Part shown: one piece after another, positions 46,964 through 60,374 of the stretch
How the letters are laid out: the number at the start of each line of letters is the position of its first letter
Numbering within the stretch: the stretch's first letter is position 1
Assembly (NCBI GenBank): GCA_910890315.1
Contig: CAJVGD010000042.1
Location: 1,302,001 to 1,366,000 of the forward strand
Length of the DNA: 64,000 nt
Direction: 5' to 3'
Source of the DNA: Serendipita indica DSM 11827
Taxonomy: Eukaryota; Basidiomycota; Agaricomycetes; Sebacinales; Serendipitaceae
Notes under the pieces: generated by a model
What the model was told of the DNA's origin: nothing
What the model saw: only the letters and a program-made list of their open reading frames with translations
Databases searched by the model: none
Program-made: the position numbers and the translations under genes

Positions 46964-48113
46964 CTACTCGTGAGGTGGTGAGGACGAGGAAGAGTATTCG
47001 GGCGAGCTTCCGTTGGTCACCTGCTGGGTGCAGGCAGTTTCTCGGTGTCGTTTGACATTACCCCGTAGCATGGGTTTACCGCTGAGGCGGGAGTGTAAGC
47101 TCGTGTGACCCAAAACGCGAGCGAGGTGAACGTACCAGTGCGAGCACTTGGTCTTGACTGAGCGGTGCTTTTGTCTCGGTTCGGCTGCGCAATAACGCTT
47201 GCGACACTGCTTGCCTTTGATGGGACTGCAGATATGTGCCTTAGCCACAGGAGAAGCAGACAAGGGGCGAGACGTACCACGGGCCCGCGTCTAGACAGGC
47301 ATAGGGGAAATGTTGTAGATGGAAACGGATGTGACCCTTGGCCTGATCCTTTTTTTTGTATGAGCTCCCGCATGGACTACCTCCAGCGTAAAAGATGCAC
47401 GTCCAGCGGTTTCGTTGACTGTCCAGCCGCATAAAGTCGAGGAGGAGGCTTTCATGAGGCTCCATTCGGTTTTCTTTTTTCCAGTCGGCGGTCATCACGT
47501 CCGCAAGCGCCTTTCGCTTCTGAGCATGTGCTTCAGAATCCAAGGGGAAACAATTGTGGAGAAAGTCCGGCGGAACGACGTGAGCCTTGCGGGATGGTTG
47601 GCGAGTCTCCGGCGTAGTGAGAGGTACAGTCAGCAATAATGGAGAGGGGCTCGGTTCGCGAATGGTCGGGGGTGGGAGCAGTGGCGAACTCGTCGCCTGC
47701 GCCGCCCATTCCCAGGTCTCCGGGTGTTGCTCGGTATTGATTGGGAAGAGTGATAGGGGCACTATGATGTTAGGAGGGGGAGAGGCTGTCACGAATGACT
47801 CTGGGGTTACAGGATAGGAGTCGTGGCCCGGAGGTGGCCTTAGATGGCTCCAATGCATCGCCATCACATAATCAAATCCAACATTGGCGGATCCCAATGG
47901 AGGTGATGGTGCAGTGCTCTGCTGCAAGCCGTAGTACGGTGCGTACCGAAGCGCACTCATGTTCGCTTCCACAGACTTTGGGTCCTGATGGGAAATCGAG
48001 TAGAAGGCTGCAGGTGAATTGCGACAATGATGAGCTCGAAAGAAGTATTCGTAGGCCTGCCGCTCACCTTCTTGGCCACAACTCGAGGACATCCAACTCG
48101 ACCCGGAGTTCAT
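46964..48113 (-). CDS. Three-finger zinc protein, third paralog
   Basis: Exons 48113-47278, 47225-47136 and 47081-46964 give 347 aa. A Ser/Pro-rich N-terminus is followed by the helical block (VPPDFLHNCFPLD to LLLDFMRL), WTCIFYAGG, KGHIRFHLQHFPYAC, KQCRKRY...KHR and KCSHCGKPMLRGNVKRHRETAC. Both introns split a cysteine codon, TG|T and TG|C, and the middle exon is exactly 90 nt, as in the two paralogs near 15 and 18 kb. The finger sequences are more diverged than between those two. The first ATG at 48,113 was chosen; the open frame extends upstream without an ATG, so a 5' exon is possible. A 60-nt stretch beginning gtgagc (from about 48,070) may be an in-frame intron. Confidence 0.75.
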
Positions 48114-50032
48114 GGAGCGTTGATTAAAAGGAAAGCAATACTGATAAAGCGAGGACGAAGTTTGGTGAAGAGAGGAGGTAGAAGATGAGAGGAGAGGGGC
48201 GTAGAGGTTTGCGATCAAGGGATAGCCGGGCTTATAAGTTCGGTAACTGGAGGCTGGGACAGAGAACAGACGCCCGCCCGGACCAAGGGGTTCTTGAATT
48301 TCCAACGGCAAAGCGTGTCGAGAGCACGGCCACCAATCCTCGTAGTCGCAGCAGAACCAGAGCCTTGAAGTCGCCAGTGCAGCCTCCGTGAAATTCCGGC
48401 ACCATGGTTGGTCTCGATAGTTACCACGCCCCTGGCCCCGTCACAGCTTGATGCCATTATGCCATGCAGATGCCAATTCCTAGATAGGTTGCATTGCCTG
48501 TGATACGTTTTGAAGATGCAGCCTCTGAACTTTTCCTTGTGATCTGACACCGACCCAGATGACGAGAAGGCTGAGCCGTCTTCCACGTGCGAATGTATCG
48601 GTATGTCAAACTGGAACCATTTGAAACTCCTCCAGATGCCTAATCCGCAGACGACCTGTAGGGTGCTGAATCTCGATGACCTCAAGGGCGCAACCCGGTG
48701 AAACCAGTCTGCCGGCGTCGACTTGAACAAACTTTGAGTATTCTAATGATTTGGTGTCAGTATTGTTGGGCTGCGCCCTGCGGCCCGCGGAGGCAGTGAA
48801 CTGATAATATGCAGTCGATCAACGGCCAAGCAGTCTCTGAAAAACTGGGGCTTTGATTCAAGAGCATCGCAATGCACAAGGCTTGTCCTATTCGGCTCCT
48901 GAGCGGGGATCTCATTCCTACTTCGTAGCTGGCAAAAGGCCGTTGTTTCCAGGGGTACTGTTACGGGTCCACTGCAAGGATTCGTACGTTAATGAGAAGA
49001 AGAAATCAAATCATAGCATTGATCTGTATCGAGTTGGCCTAACAGGAACTCATGTTGACGAAGGTATCGGAGGAGAGGTGCAACCCTGCGGCTCCGCAAC
49101 ACCCCGCGCGAGGATTCGTTACCGAGGTCTGATAAAATCTGACAGTTCAGAGCGATCAAATATGTCGTTATGGACGCTTATTTTGAACACATTCCTGGTG
49201 CCCCCCCAGCAAGCGAAATGAAGAGTATGGCTGGTCGAGGATAACCTGAGCTTGCTTACGTGATTTGAATTGAAGTAATCAATCCATGTGCGCGCACAAA
49301 GTAAGATGATGCTCACTTCTGCAAGGGCGGCGTCGTCCTCATTGCTTCCGCGGTCGATGCGGATCAACAAAATTCTGGGACAAATTACTGGCACCATTTG
49401 GGACCTCTCCTGGTCAGGATTCAAGCGCCAATCGCATGCCACCGCACCCGAGCACGCTGTCGCGAGTGACCGTGTCCAGTCTTGGAGAGTCTGACATCCT
49501 GATCCGTACTAGACGGCTTTACAATCCACGGCTAGCCAAGCAAGAAGCCGTGTGTGCTCCCGTGCAGGTCGACGAGTAAATCTCTACCCACGACGCACTG
49601 CTCGACGCGTTCACAGGCGTCAAAGTGACAACCTGCGATATCAAATCAATTCTAAATGCTTACCTCACGCGTTTCAAACAAGAGTCTGTCACCATCGGTC
49701 GGTGGGGGTTCATAGTAGATCTTTACAAGATGACCATCCTTTCTCCTTGCAATAGTCGCTAATGAATAATCCAACATCACTGACAATCTCGAGACTCTTG
49801 TTCGGTAATCACAACAAGTAAAGCCAATCTTGGACCTCACCTCTGTGGGCGTCGGGCCTTTCTTCTTCACGACAGCTAGTGTGATTCCGACCCGTACTCA
49901 AGTTTATAACGACCTCCTCGACGATCTGTTCAACACCCTTTGTCCTTTCAAAATCCACGTCAAGATCCTCAAATCGCTTAATCCACCATTTCTACGACAG
50001 CCGGCGCTCAGCACAGATCGATCTGAACACCA
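48114..50032. other. Gene-poor divergent region
   Basis: About 1.9 kb between the third zinc-finger gene and STRAP. A 171-aa minus-strand frame (48215-48730) is open but has no domain and mixed composition, so it is not called. The part closest to 48,113 probably holds the zinc-finger gene's leader, as its paralogs also have long upstream regions. No tRNA or mobile element was seen. Confidence 0.5.
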
Positions 50033-51308
50033 ATGGCATCTAATCAGAACAGTCGAGCTGTTCCTCTTGTCGCCAGGTTCGTCTTGAATCCATGTCCGGC
50101 CGCTCAGCTGATAAACCGGTGGCCTGACTGTTCTCCAGTGGCCATACACGCCCAGTGACGCATCTCTCGTTTTCTCCTCTGCAAGAGGATGGCTCCTATC
50201 TCTTGATCTCGAGCTGTAAGGATGGCAAACCCATGTTGCGCGATTGGACCGGTGACTGGATCGGCACCTTTATGGGTCAGTTGTCTCACTTCATTGGCGA
50301 ATGTACCTCGTTGGTACTGACAAGTAGCCCTCATGGGACCACCAGGACACAAAGGCGCCGTTTGGAGCTCAAAACTCTCATTGGACACGGCAAAGGCCGT
50401 CACTGGCAGTGCAGACTTTACCGCGTGAGTATTTGACAGGTTGATGCTCCGAAACTCTTTGAGCCTAACTGTTCGTACAGAAAAGTATGGGACACGTACA
50501 GCGGAGAAGTCTTGCACTCGTTTCCGCACGATCATATCGTTCGAACCGTCGACATTTCACCCTCATCGGCGCAAATCGTTACCGGCGATCAGACGAAAAA
50601 GATCCGAATCTTTGATCTCTCTCGCCCCGACGCGGATCCTCGCTACCTAGTGGCCAAAAACATGGAAACTGCTCACGAAAAGTTTGTCAAGAGCGTCGTG
50701 TGGCTTCCAGACGGCCGTCAGATTGTCAGCGGCGGAGAGGATGGTGTCGTAAAGTGAGGACAGCACTTGTTCAATCGGGTCTCACAGTCTTACTCATGCG
50801 CGCTTCAGCTGGTGGGATCTTCGTACGAGTGATGCAGCGTATACAGTCAAGTTTCCAAACCCTGTTACATCTCTCGAGCTGTCCGCGCCCACGGGCACAC
50901 TCGTTTTGACATACGGCAACAACGTTTCGTTCTACCCTGTTATGCCAGCCTCTTCTCCTTCTCATACACTTACACTCCCTCATGCGCCTTCTTCGGCCTC
51001 GCTTCATCCCACCACGGGTGATCGATTCGTCACGGGTGCCGTTGGTGATCCTTGGGTCAGAGTGTATGGGCTCGTTGACGGCAACGAGTTGGAACTTTAC
51101 AAGGGACACCATGGTCCCGTCCACACGGTCATGTACAGCCCGGATGGAGAGATGTATGCGTCTGGAAGTGGTGAGCGCTTTTTTATTTCGGAGAAACTAA
51201 TTTCTAAATCCCTTCATAGAGGACGGAACGATCCGTCTGTGGCAAACTACGCCCGGCAAGTCGTACGGTCTTTGGCAAGGACAGACCAACGGCAACTCGC
51301 ACTCGTAA
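50033..51308 (+). CDS. STRAP/unrip-like WD40 protein
   Basis: A seven-blade WD40 protein related to human serine-threonine kinase receptor-associated protein (unrip), which works with the SMN complex and with signalling proteins. Six or so exons, about 345 aa. A short first exon (MASNQNSRAVPLVA) leads into SGHTRPVTHLSFSP, GSYLLISSCKDGKPMLRDW, VRTVDISPSSAQIVTGDQ, SVVWLPDGRQIVSGGEDG, WWDLRTSDAA and VHTVMYSPDGEMYASGS, ending EDGTIRLWQTTPGKSYGLW. The 'DGKPMLRDW' blade and the final 'TTPGKSYGLW' are hallmarks of this subfamily. The stop at 51,308 is 123 bp from the RVB2 stop on the other strand. Confidence 0.87.
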
Positions 51309-51431
51309 TGATCAAATATGGGGCCTTTTTACTCGTCTCCTTTCATGTAACAACCGGTAACGATCATAATTACGATGCATGTCGCACACACTTTTACATT
51401 CTTTTTGTTGCGTCTACATTTGATTCGACCA

Positions 51432-53171
<1,740 letters not shown>

Positions 53172-54412
53172 ATGCTTCGACGAGCGGTCACGCAGTCGTG
53201 CGTGCCGCTCAGGAGCAGCCATCATTCGCTGTTACTTAGAACATATGCAACAGCTGTAAGAGCGTCCAATGGTTCACAAACCCAAGGCCCACCGCCAACC
53301 GGTCCAGCAAAACGCAAACGAAACACGGCAAACCCGCTGGTAAAGATTGTAGACGGCTTCAAGAAGTTTAAACCAATCACACCAGGCTTGAGACACGTTC
53401 GAATGCTCATCAACCCGCATCTTTGGAAGGGCAAACCCGTTCGCGACCTCACATTTCCTTTGCGCAAAAAGGGAGGGCGAAACAACACAGGCCAGATCAC
53501 TGTTCGCTCCAGAGGTGGTGGTCATAAACGCAGAATACGAATCGTCGACTTTTACCGCAGAGAACCGGGCCCTCACGATGTTATTCGCATCGAATACGAC
53601 CCTAACCGCTCGGCGCATATTGCACTCCTCAAGAGTAGAGACAAAAATGCTCTACAACCTTGGTCATATATTCTCGCTTGCGAGGGTTTACGAGCCGGAG
53701 ACGTGGTCACCAGCTATCGAGGAGGCATTCCCGATGGTACCGTCGAAGGATATGTAGACGAGCCAAATGTCAAAAAAGACAAACTCAGCGATGCAGAACT
53801 AGGCCAGGAAGAGAGCTCAGAAGCCGCGCTCTCGCTGGGTATCCTTCGCAGCATCACCATCAAGCTCGGCAACGTTCTACCACTCCGCCTCATTCCTCCC
53901 GGCACCGTCATTCACAATATCACTCTTGACCCTAAAGGCCCTGCTCGCCTCGTTCGCTCTGCCGGAACCTCTGCGACCATGGTGCTCCAAGAGGAAAAGG
54001 GTGAATACTGTCAGATTCGACTGCAGTCTGGTGAAGTTCGCAGAGTACGAGCAGACTGCTGTGCTACGATCGGAAAAGTCAGCAACGGAGACTGGAAGGG
54101 CAGGATGCTAGGAAAGGCTGGACGAGCTCGATGGCTCGGAAGGCGACCCCATGTCCGAGGTGTGGCGATGAATGCGTACGTCATGTTTGACTTCCAAAAG
54201 TTCTACATTCATTGCTATATAGTCGTGATCATCCCCACGGAGGTGGAAGAGGCAAGTCCAAAGGTAACAGACACCCGTCATCGCCCTGGGGCTGGAATAC
54301 CAAAGGAAAGAGGACGAGAAAGCCAGGTCCTCGAGGACACAAGACTGGCAACAAGTATGTCATTCGCGAGCGGCCCAGAGGGAAGCACAAGATTTCCCTC
54401 ATTGTCAAGTAG
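53172..54412 (+). CDS. Mitochondrial ribosomal protein uL2m
   Basis: Large-subunit protein uL2 of the mitochondrial ribosome, which lines the peptidyl-transferase centre. Two exons (53172-54175 and 54223-54412) give 397 aa. The N-terminal 40 residues are Arg/Ser-rich with no acids (MLRRAVTQSCVPLRSSHHS), a good matrix-import signal. The core has GRNNTGQITVRSRGGGHKRR, VIHNITLDPKGPARLVRSAG and GRARWLGRRPHVRGVAMN. The intron splits the conserved VAMNA-RDHPHGGGRGK segment. The C-terminus, GRGKSKGNRHPSSPWG, belongs to the bacterial-type uL2 signature. The bacterial-type sequence plus leader separates it from cytosolic uL2. Confidence 0.94.
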
Positions 54413-54425
54413 ACACACCTTATTG

Positions 54426-54764
54426 TCACCCCTCAAGTATATCGCATTCTATTGTTTCTTCAGCATCCTCTTCCTCTCCATCTTCTTCGTTGGAGTCCTT
54501 TTGAGACGGCGTCCCGTCCTTGTTTTTCTCCTTGTCACCTACGGCGTCTCTCCATGGCGTCAAAAGTTGAGATCCCGTGACCTCCTTTGCTGATTGAATG
54601 GCTGCGAGGACATTCTTGTAGTCGACTGTCTTTCCGTCCCCGATGGGAAAAGTGACTGTCCCCTTGGCTGGGATCGGTTCATTCGACTGTTCTAGTACCG
54701 GTGGATTGACCCCATCTGGTACTGAGAGCGAATAAGAAATTGTGATTTTACGGTCGGATGCCAT
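54426..54764 (-). CDS. Possible EKC/KEOPS subunit GON7
   Basis: A single 112-aa frame with the order beta-rich N-terminus (KITISYSLSVPDG), a Pro/Glu spacer, a helical block (VDYKNVLAAIQSAKE, LLTPWRDAVGDKEKNK) and a long acidic tail (EEDGEEEDAEETIE). This size and layout resemble fungal GON7, a small intrinsically disordered subunit of the KEOPS complex that makes t6A on tRNA. The resemblance is from memory and is not strong at residue level, so the call is tentative. The Met at 54764 was chosen over one at 54986 because the longer frame overlaps the PTP-like gene's start on the other strand. It converges on uL2m with 13 bp between stops. Confidence 0.5.
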   Translation of the reverse strand: MASDRKITISYSLSVPDGVNPPVLEQSNEPIPAKGTVTFPIGDGKTVDYKNVLAAIQSAKEVTGSQLLTPWRDAVGDKEKNKDGTPSQKDSNEEDGEEEDAEETIECDILEG

Positions 54765-54892
54765 CAGGTCCAAAGTGGGTTTCGCCACTTGGTCTCCGAC
54801 CCATCCAACAAACGTACTCAACCCAGTCAGTTCCAGTGCTTGCAAAGATTTTTCGCCGAGATTGGTGGCGTATGCACTTCTCCAGGCAGACG
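54765..54892. promoter_or_regulatory. Divergent promoter, GON7-like / PTP-like
   Basis: 128 bp separate the start codons of two genes on opposite strands. Either both promoters share it or one transcript starts inside the other gene. Confidence 0.45.
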
Positions 54893-56108
54893 ATGTCCTC
54901 GGCCGCGTCTGTACTAGCGCCCCCGGGGCAGATACCAAGCTGGCTGCCCAGTCCATTACAAGAGTCATATATACAGAAAGTGGCAAAGGAAATATCGTAC
55001 CGCGAAGCCATCAGGGTGGAATGCCACGATCCACGATCTCCAGAATCTGCCGCGTCTCCAACCTGTGCGGCAGCGTATTGCACATCCGTGGCCAAAACTG
55101 CGACAAATTTACGATTTAATCGCTACACGGACGTCGTTCCATACGATAGAACACGCGTTGTTCTTTCGGACGGAGCGTACCTCAACGCCAGCTGGGTACG
55201 CGAGTTCGCCGGTGGACGCTGGACAGTGGCAACACAGGCGCCCTTGGATAGAACAGTCCACGCATTCCTTTCCATGTTTCTACTCCCAGTCGCCCCTCCT
55301 CAAGATCATACACAGCCGACTCCATCCAGCATACCAGCCTCGAATCGTCTCCGGACCATTGTACAGCTTACGCCGAACGTCGAGGGTAATATCAACAAAG
55401 CCTTTCAATACTTTCCTAGGACGGTTGGAGAGACCCTAACGTGGTCACCAGCCAAAGGAGTGTCCTCGCCGCCGATCAAGGTCAAGCTCGTCCAGAGTGT
55501 ATCACCTGAGGAAGAAGGAGAACAGCCCTCATGGATTCATTCGGTCTTGGCCTTGTCTTACGAAGGTCACCATGAGCCACCGCACCTTGTCAGACACCTT
55601 CATTTCCTGGTTCGTTTCATATTAGTCCCCGATTTGGCGTACTCACTCAGCTTAGGGATGGCCTGATCACGGTACCCCGCGGGACGTTCGATCTCTCCTT
55701 CAGTTTATGAAATTCGTCGATGCTTGCAACGCAGACACGACTCACGCAGACGCAGCGCAAAATCCAGACCCGCCGATAGTCATAGGATGTAGCGCTGGAG
55801 TGGGCCGTACGGGAACATATATCGCTCTCAGATCGCTCTTTCACGCGCACGGCTTGAACCAACCAAATCTTTCTCCACCAAGCCAGTCAGAAACCCCAAC
55901 AGCAAACTGGACTGGGGCAGTTCTTTCACCGTCACCTCTGGGCCCCCTAAGTCCTGCATTGCAACAAGACAAAATTGCACTCGAGGTGGATGCCCTCCGA
56001 GAGCAACGGCCAATGATGGTACAGAGCGTAGATCAATTGAGATTCCTCTATACTACGTTTATCGCCGCGTTGGAACTGGAGGGTCGAAACAGAATGAGCG
56101 ATTCATAG
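54893..56108 (+). CDS. Protein tyrosine phosphatase-like, active-site His replaced
   Basis: Two exons (54893-55609 and 55656-56108) encode 389 aa of the classical PTP fold. NRYTDVVPYDRTRVVL, GAYLNASWV, WTVATQAPLDRTVHAFLSM, RTIVQLTPNVEG, the WPDHG loop and a C-terminal Q-loop area (MVQSVDQLRFLY) are all present. The P-loop reads IGCSAGVGRTGT: the catalytic Cys and Arg are kept, but the nearly invariant His before the Cys is Gly (codon GGA). In studied PTPs that His lowers the Cys pKa, so activity may be weak or the substrate unusual. The frame is intact with a clean stop, so it does not look like a pseudogene. A Pro/Ser insertion follows the P-loop helix. Confidence 0.88.
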
Positions 56109-56130
56109 AACTTCCCAAAGATTGCAATGG

Positions 56131-57983
56131 TCAGTTGGAAGAGTCTCCTATTTTCTTAAACCCTGCGAAATACTTTTCCCTAAAGCCTCTGTGGCCAGAG
56201 GGAGCAGTGGCTTGGTCACCCAACTCTGCCATTCTGTATGCTGGATCAAACGACGGTGGTGGATATTCGGGACAGTTGGTGGATTTGCGCATAGTGATGA
56301 GCTTTGTTTTTAGAAGATTGGCGTAAACATGCATACCCGGATAGAGTACCTTGCACTCACCCTTCGACCCCATTTACCAAAGTTTTGTTCCGAGTTTGCA
56401 ACGAGTTCCATTCCCTCGCACACAGGAATGTCCACGTCTTGATATTCTTCGGATGCAGTGGGTAGAAACCAAACGAGTCGACCACCCGGCCTGAGCAAAT
56501 ACCGTGCGAGTAGGACGAGATCTGCCGTGAGATCCCCGAGTTCGTATGGCTTGCGCACGTAAGATCTAGTGAGAATTAGAGCTGAATGAGGGGCTTCATG
56601 TCGACCCTACGTCGTGTTCTCGTAGGTTTCGAGAGGTGCCCGTGGAACTGGTCGCTCTTTTGCCCGCCCTAGACGTTTTGCGCCAGCCCTGACTCCGTCT
56701 ACGAGATTTGAAATATGTCTAAGCGGAACTCAGGCACTCACATGGAGGATCACTGACTATGGCATCCAAAATACCACCAGTCCGGAATGGGTTTCGAGTA
56801 ATGTCAAACGTACAGCAGTCGAGAATTCTATTCAGGACGCCATACTGATCAGCTGACTGAAATATTCCCGGAGGATTGAGATCTAAAGGGCGGAGTCATG
56901 CACTCATAGTCGGAGTTTGTATAGGCTCACTCTTCCCCCGCATTTGCCGACCGTCAATGTCGCTACCGAATACCATCGCCCCAAAGAATGCTGAAGTCTT
57001 CGATATGTCAGCTTGCATCAAAGAGGCGCATCGACGCTCACAAAGAGCATGCTCCCGGTTCCACAATATGGGTCGTAAATAAGTTTACCAGGAGCGGCCT
57101 ATCTATATATCAGTACTATATGCTCTTTTGAAAAATCTCCAACGAACCAGCGCTTGATTAGCCATCAGAAGAGAGATCTCTGCGTCCATAGTCGTGTTGC
57201 CGTAGTAGACCCTAGGAAGCGTGAGAACCAAGTCAAATCCATGGATACCAGGTACCTTTGCTTCACGTCAAATTTGTGCTTCAAGCTCCTACAGGCGCCC
57301 TCTTCGATCTGCAATTCCTCAGCCACGGGCAGCTAGCGAATCATTGACCTACCAAACGCCCAAAGAACGCACGGTCGAAATCGCCATCTCCCTCGGTCCT
57401 TTTCCGTAGTGTGTGCTTTATGGGATCTAGAGCGCTTGCAGCACATTATTAGAATGACTGGAAATTTCCGAGCGGCAAACTCACACTCTTCAAAATAGGT
57501 AAGCACGACCGACGCATCCGCAAGCGTAATCGGCCCCTGAAACTCCATGTACTCGAAATCTTCCATGATCTTGACCTTTCGCTCCGATGGGATAGTGTGA
57601 TTCACGGCGGTCACCTCAAAACGAAATGAATTCTGTTGGTACTTGTCCCAAATGCTCTTATTGGATTTTGTAGATGCGTGAAGTTGCTCATAGGTCACGC
57701 CTTCACCGAGCAGCTCGTATATCGCTCTGAAGAAACGTCTGAGTCCGAGCACCTTTCACGAGATCAGAGCACACTACTTGACAAGAATACATCTTTGAGC
57801 AAGCAGTCTTGCATGGCGATCTTCATCAAGCTCCACGATCATAAAAGGTCGAGTAGGATCACGATCTTCTTCCGAGTCTGGTAAAGAGACTTGAAACCCA
57901 AAGAGCTCTGAAATCGATTGAAGCTCCGGAAACCGGAACTCTGCATGTGCTATAGCGTAATAAATGAGATACTTGCGACCCAT
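56131..57983 (-). CDS. TRM11: tRNA guanine-10 N2-methyltransferase catalytic subunit
   Basis: TRM11, with TRM112, methylates G10 of cytosolic tRNAs. Around nine exons, about 450 aa. The N-terminal THUMP-like part starts MGRKYLIYYAIAHAEFRFPEL. The methyltransferase part has RVYYGNTTMDAEISLLMANQ, motif I DPYCGTGSMLFV, GSDIDGRQMRGK, the DPPYGVRAGAKRLG catalytic motif (split by an intron) and a C-terminal LLRPGGRLVWFLPT block. Removal of a gtgagt intron near 56,360 joins KWGRR to LITMRKS, and the protein ends FREKYFAGFKK. The stop is 22 bp from the PTP-like gene's stop, convergent. Confidence 0.92.
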
Positions 57984-58045
57984 TTTAGTATTGGTGCGGT
58001 ACAAGGTTTGGACGCGACTACGATACAAGACAAGGTCAAGAAGAG

Positions 58046-60374
58046 CTACTGGATTTGAGTCCTTCTCCATACGGCAGTAACTAGCCCCAGTAAGCCACCA
58101 CGACGAACAACCTCTTCCAAAGATTCAATCCTCTCGCCGTTGACATGAACGGAAACTCCTCTTGAGCACGCCAAATCCAGAGCAACTTCTGATACGACAG
58201 TCTGCTGCTTGAACGGAAAGGTAACTCGCACGCCAGTTCTCCCGTCCGCGATTACCTCGTAGGTGACTCGAAGTTTCGTGGGCGTGTATTTGTCGCTGAG
58301 AAGTGACTCTAATAAGCCTACAGCATCTTCCATGCCCTGCTCGGCCTTGTCCAATGACGGCCCGAGATCATCAGCCCTATAGCCTGCTTGGAAGCCCACG
58401 CCTACAAGCAGTGACCTCAGCCACAACTGCTCCTTTAGAATGGAGATGACAGAAAGGACCTGATCCAATGTCCGAACTGGAAGATCGTGAAAGGCAAGCC
58501 CCGGTTCGGTCAGCGGCATCAGGACGTTGAATAGCCCTGGATCGTCTCCGGGGGGCGGTTGATATCGCGACGTATATGTCCTCGAAGCCTGAGTGAGACT
58601 CGGGTCGATGGTCAAATCGAGCCAACTTGGTCCAACGGCGACGGTAGGAGCCGTCAGAGAAAGCAAGTTAAGCGCGTCACTCGAGGTATGTGATTTGCCG
58701 ATAGCTTCTGCGACTCGCTTCATTCTGGCCTGGCTGAGGATCACAGAGGAGCTTCCGCCAGCAATCCGACAAGACATCGTCCAGCCTCCTTTGGACGAGA
58801 GCTCGCTCGAGCCCGTAAAGGAGGGTTTCATAAGGACAAAAGAAGTGAGCTCTGCACGCTTCACCCGAGATTCTTCGTCCAGGGCGAACGGCATCGATGG
58901 TGGATTCGCAATCAGCGGCAAACCGAGCATGTCCTCTATTACCGACGAACTTGGTAGCGAGGGGTCGTATGAGATGTCGACCTCTGGGACATCTAGCATT
59001 CGGCGTGTTTGTCTGTCGCTGAGAATGGCACGAAGGTGAGAGAGTGGAATGTCGGCCAGATCAGATGCCTCCTCTGTCCTAGGTTCTTTGGAGGCTTGCC
59101 ACGAGCGTAATAGAGTCAGGTACGCAAGAGGCGATAGATGAGGAAGAATGCTGAGAGATATCGAGTTGAGGTAGGGAAGTGGAATGCCACACGATCGCAT
59201 GGCGAGGATATCTAGTGGTACGGTTGATGAATATTCTGTCATGTGTGACTTCCACTCGCTGAACTGAGTGAGCACGATGAGAAATCGTTTGTGAAACGGC
59301 TTACCTAGACATGCACTTTTGCTCTATCCGGATTACTGAGAGCACCTTTTCAGTCAGAATTGGCACACAATCCCACCAGGACATGGCTACTTCAGCGCCA
59401 GCTTCGGTCTCATGTTTGATAATGTCTGCCATTTGATCGAGTCCCCGAAAGGCAGCCTGGAGCTCTAGGGCTACTTTCTCTACGCGGCGATTGTCGACCA
59501 TTGCCCACGTTCGCTTTCCGCCACATGCGAGCTCGAAGAGAAATGCATTCATCTTCTCCTCCAACATGCCGTGGAGAGTGCCGCCCGCGTGTCCACTAGA
59601 GCCAAACGACGTATCGTCCTTGTCCCCAACGGTAATTTTGACAGTGCGCAAGGTGAGCGGCACGACGTGTTGATGAATAGGCAAGTCAATTTGTGGGCTG
59701 TCTGCCAGGCCATCCTTTTCAAACTCAAAATCGACGAGTAGATGCTCCTTTGTCAAAGACGCGGTGATCTTTTTGGAGGGTGGCGGCGCGGGTGTTTGCG
59801 CGCGACCAGGTGTCGATGGAAAAGGTACGGGACCATCTGTAGCGTGCGATTCGTCCAGAAAGTATTCGAGTTTGGCCGCATTCGCCCATCTCTCGATCGA
59901 GTTGAGGACGAATGCGCAGACTTGTGAACGTAGAGTTGGGATGGGCAACCCAAACGCCGAGTATTGTGATTCGGAAGCTTCACGAGCCCCTCTCAGAGCC
60001 TTGAGCGTGGCCTTTGCTGTACGGGCTGCCTAACATGCATGAGTGACATTTGAGACATAGAAGGACGGTTGCACCTTATGGATAGATTGCTCGTGCAACG
60101 AGTGTTCCTTGTATAGTGTCACAGTCCGCTGATCGAGGATTGGATAGCTCGTAGCCGCCGTCAAGCTGTGGCTAACATCCCGAAAGGTAGACAGCAGCTT
60201 GCGCACTGCAGACGCGGGCGATTCGCTGTATCCAGCAGCTCCAAGAGTAGGATTTGCAAGTGGATGGAGATTGCGGCCGTCAGTGACATGCGGGAGTGGG
60301 AGTAGCTTGGAGAGCGTCCCGGAGACTGTCACCGACGCGTCAAATGACTTGCTTTGGCCATTTTCTGCCTGCAT
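58046..60374 (-). CDS. Possible Mediator subunit 1
   Basis: About 740 aa from three main exons. An N-terminal helical part (SAVRKLLSTFRDVSHSL, ARTAKATLKALRGAREA) is followed by a beta-rich part (ASLTKEHLLVDFEFEKDG, TLRTVKITVGDKDD), helices with MLEEKMNAFLFELACGG, and a longer C-terminal half ending ERIESLEEVVRRGG. The order helix bundle, then LLVDFEFEKDG-type strand, then helices resembles fungal MED1 of the Mediator middle module, which bridges activators and RNA polymerase II. This is a judgement on layout; no single motif proves it. The Met at 60374 is the first ATG; a short 5' exon is possible because a ttttcag acceptor lies just upstream. The start is divergent from RPL12 by 107 bp. Confidence 0.5.

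Noticed and set aside
48215-48730. 171-residue open frame on the minus strand
   Set aside because: No domain, no splice partner, and mixed composition; probably chance within the leader region of the zinc-finger gene.
54176-54593. Extension of the uL2m frame past 54,175
   Set aside because: It reads through an intron; splicing to 54,223 restores the conserved uL2 C-terminus.
54765-54986. N-terminal extension of the GON7-like frame to Met 54986
   Set aside because: It overlaps the start of the PTP-like gene on the other strand and adds no family-like sequence.
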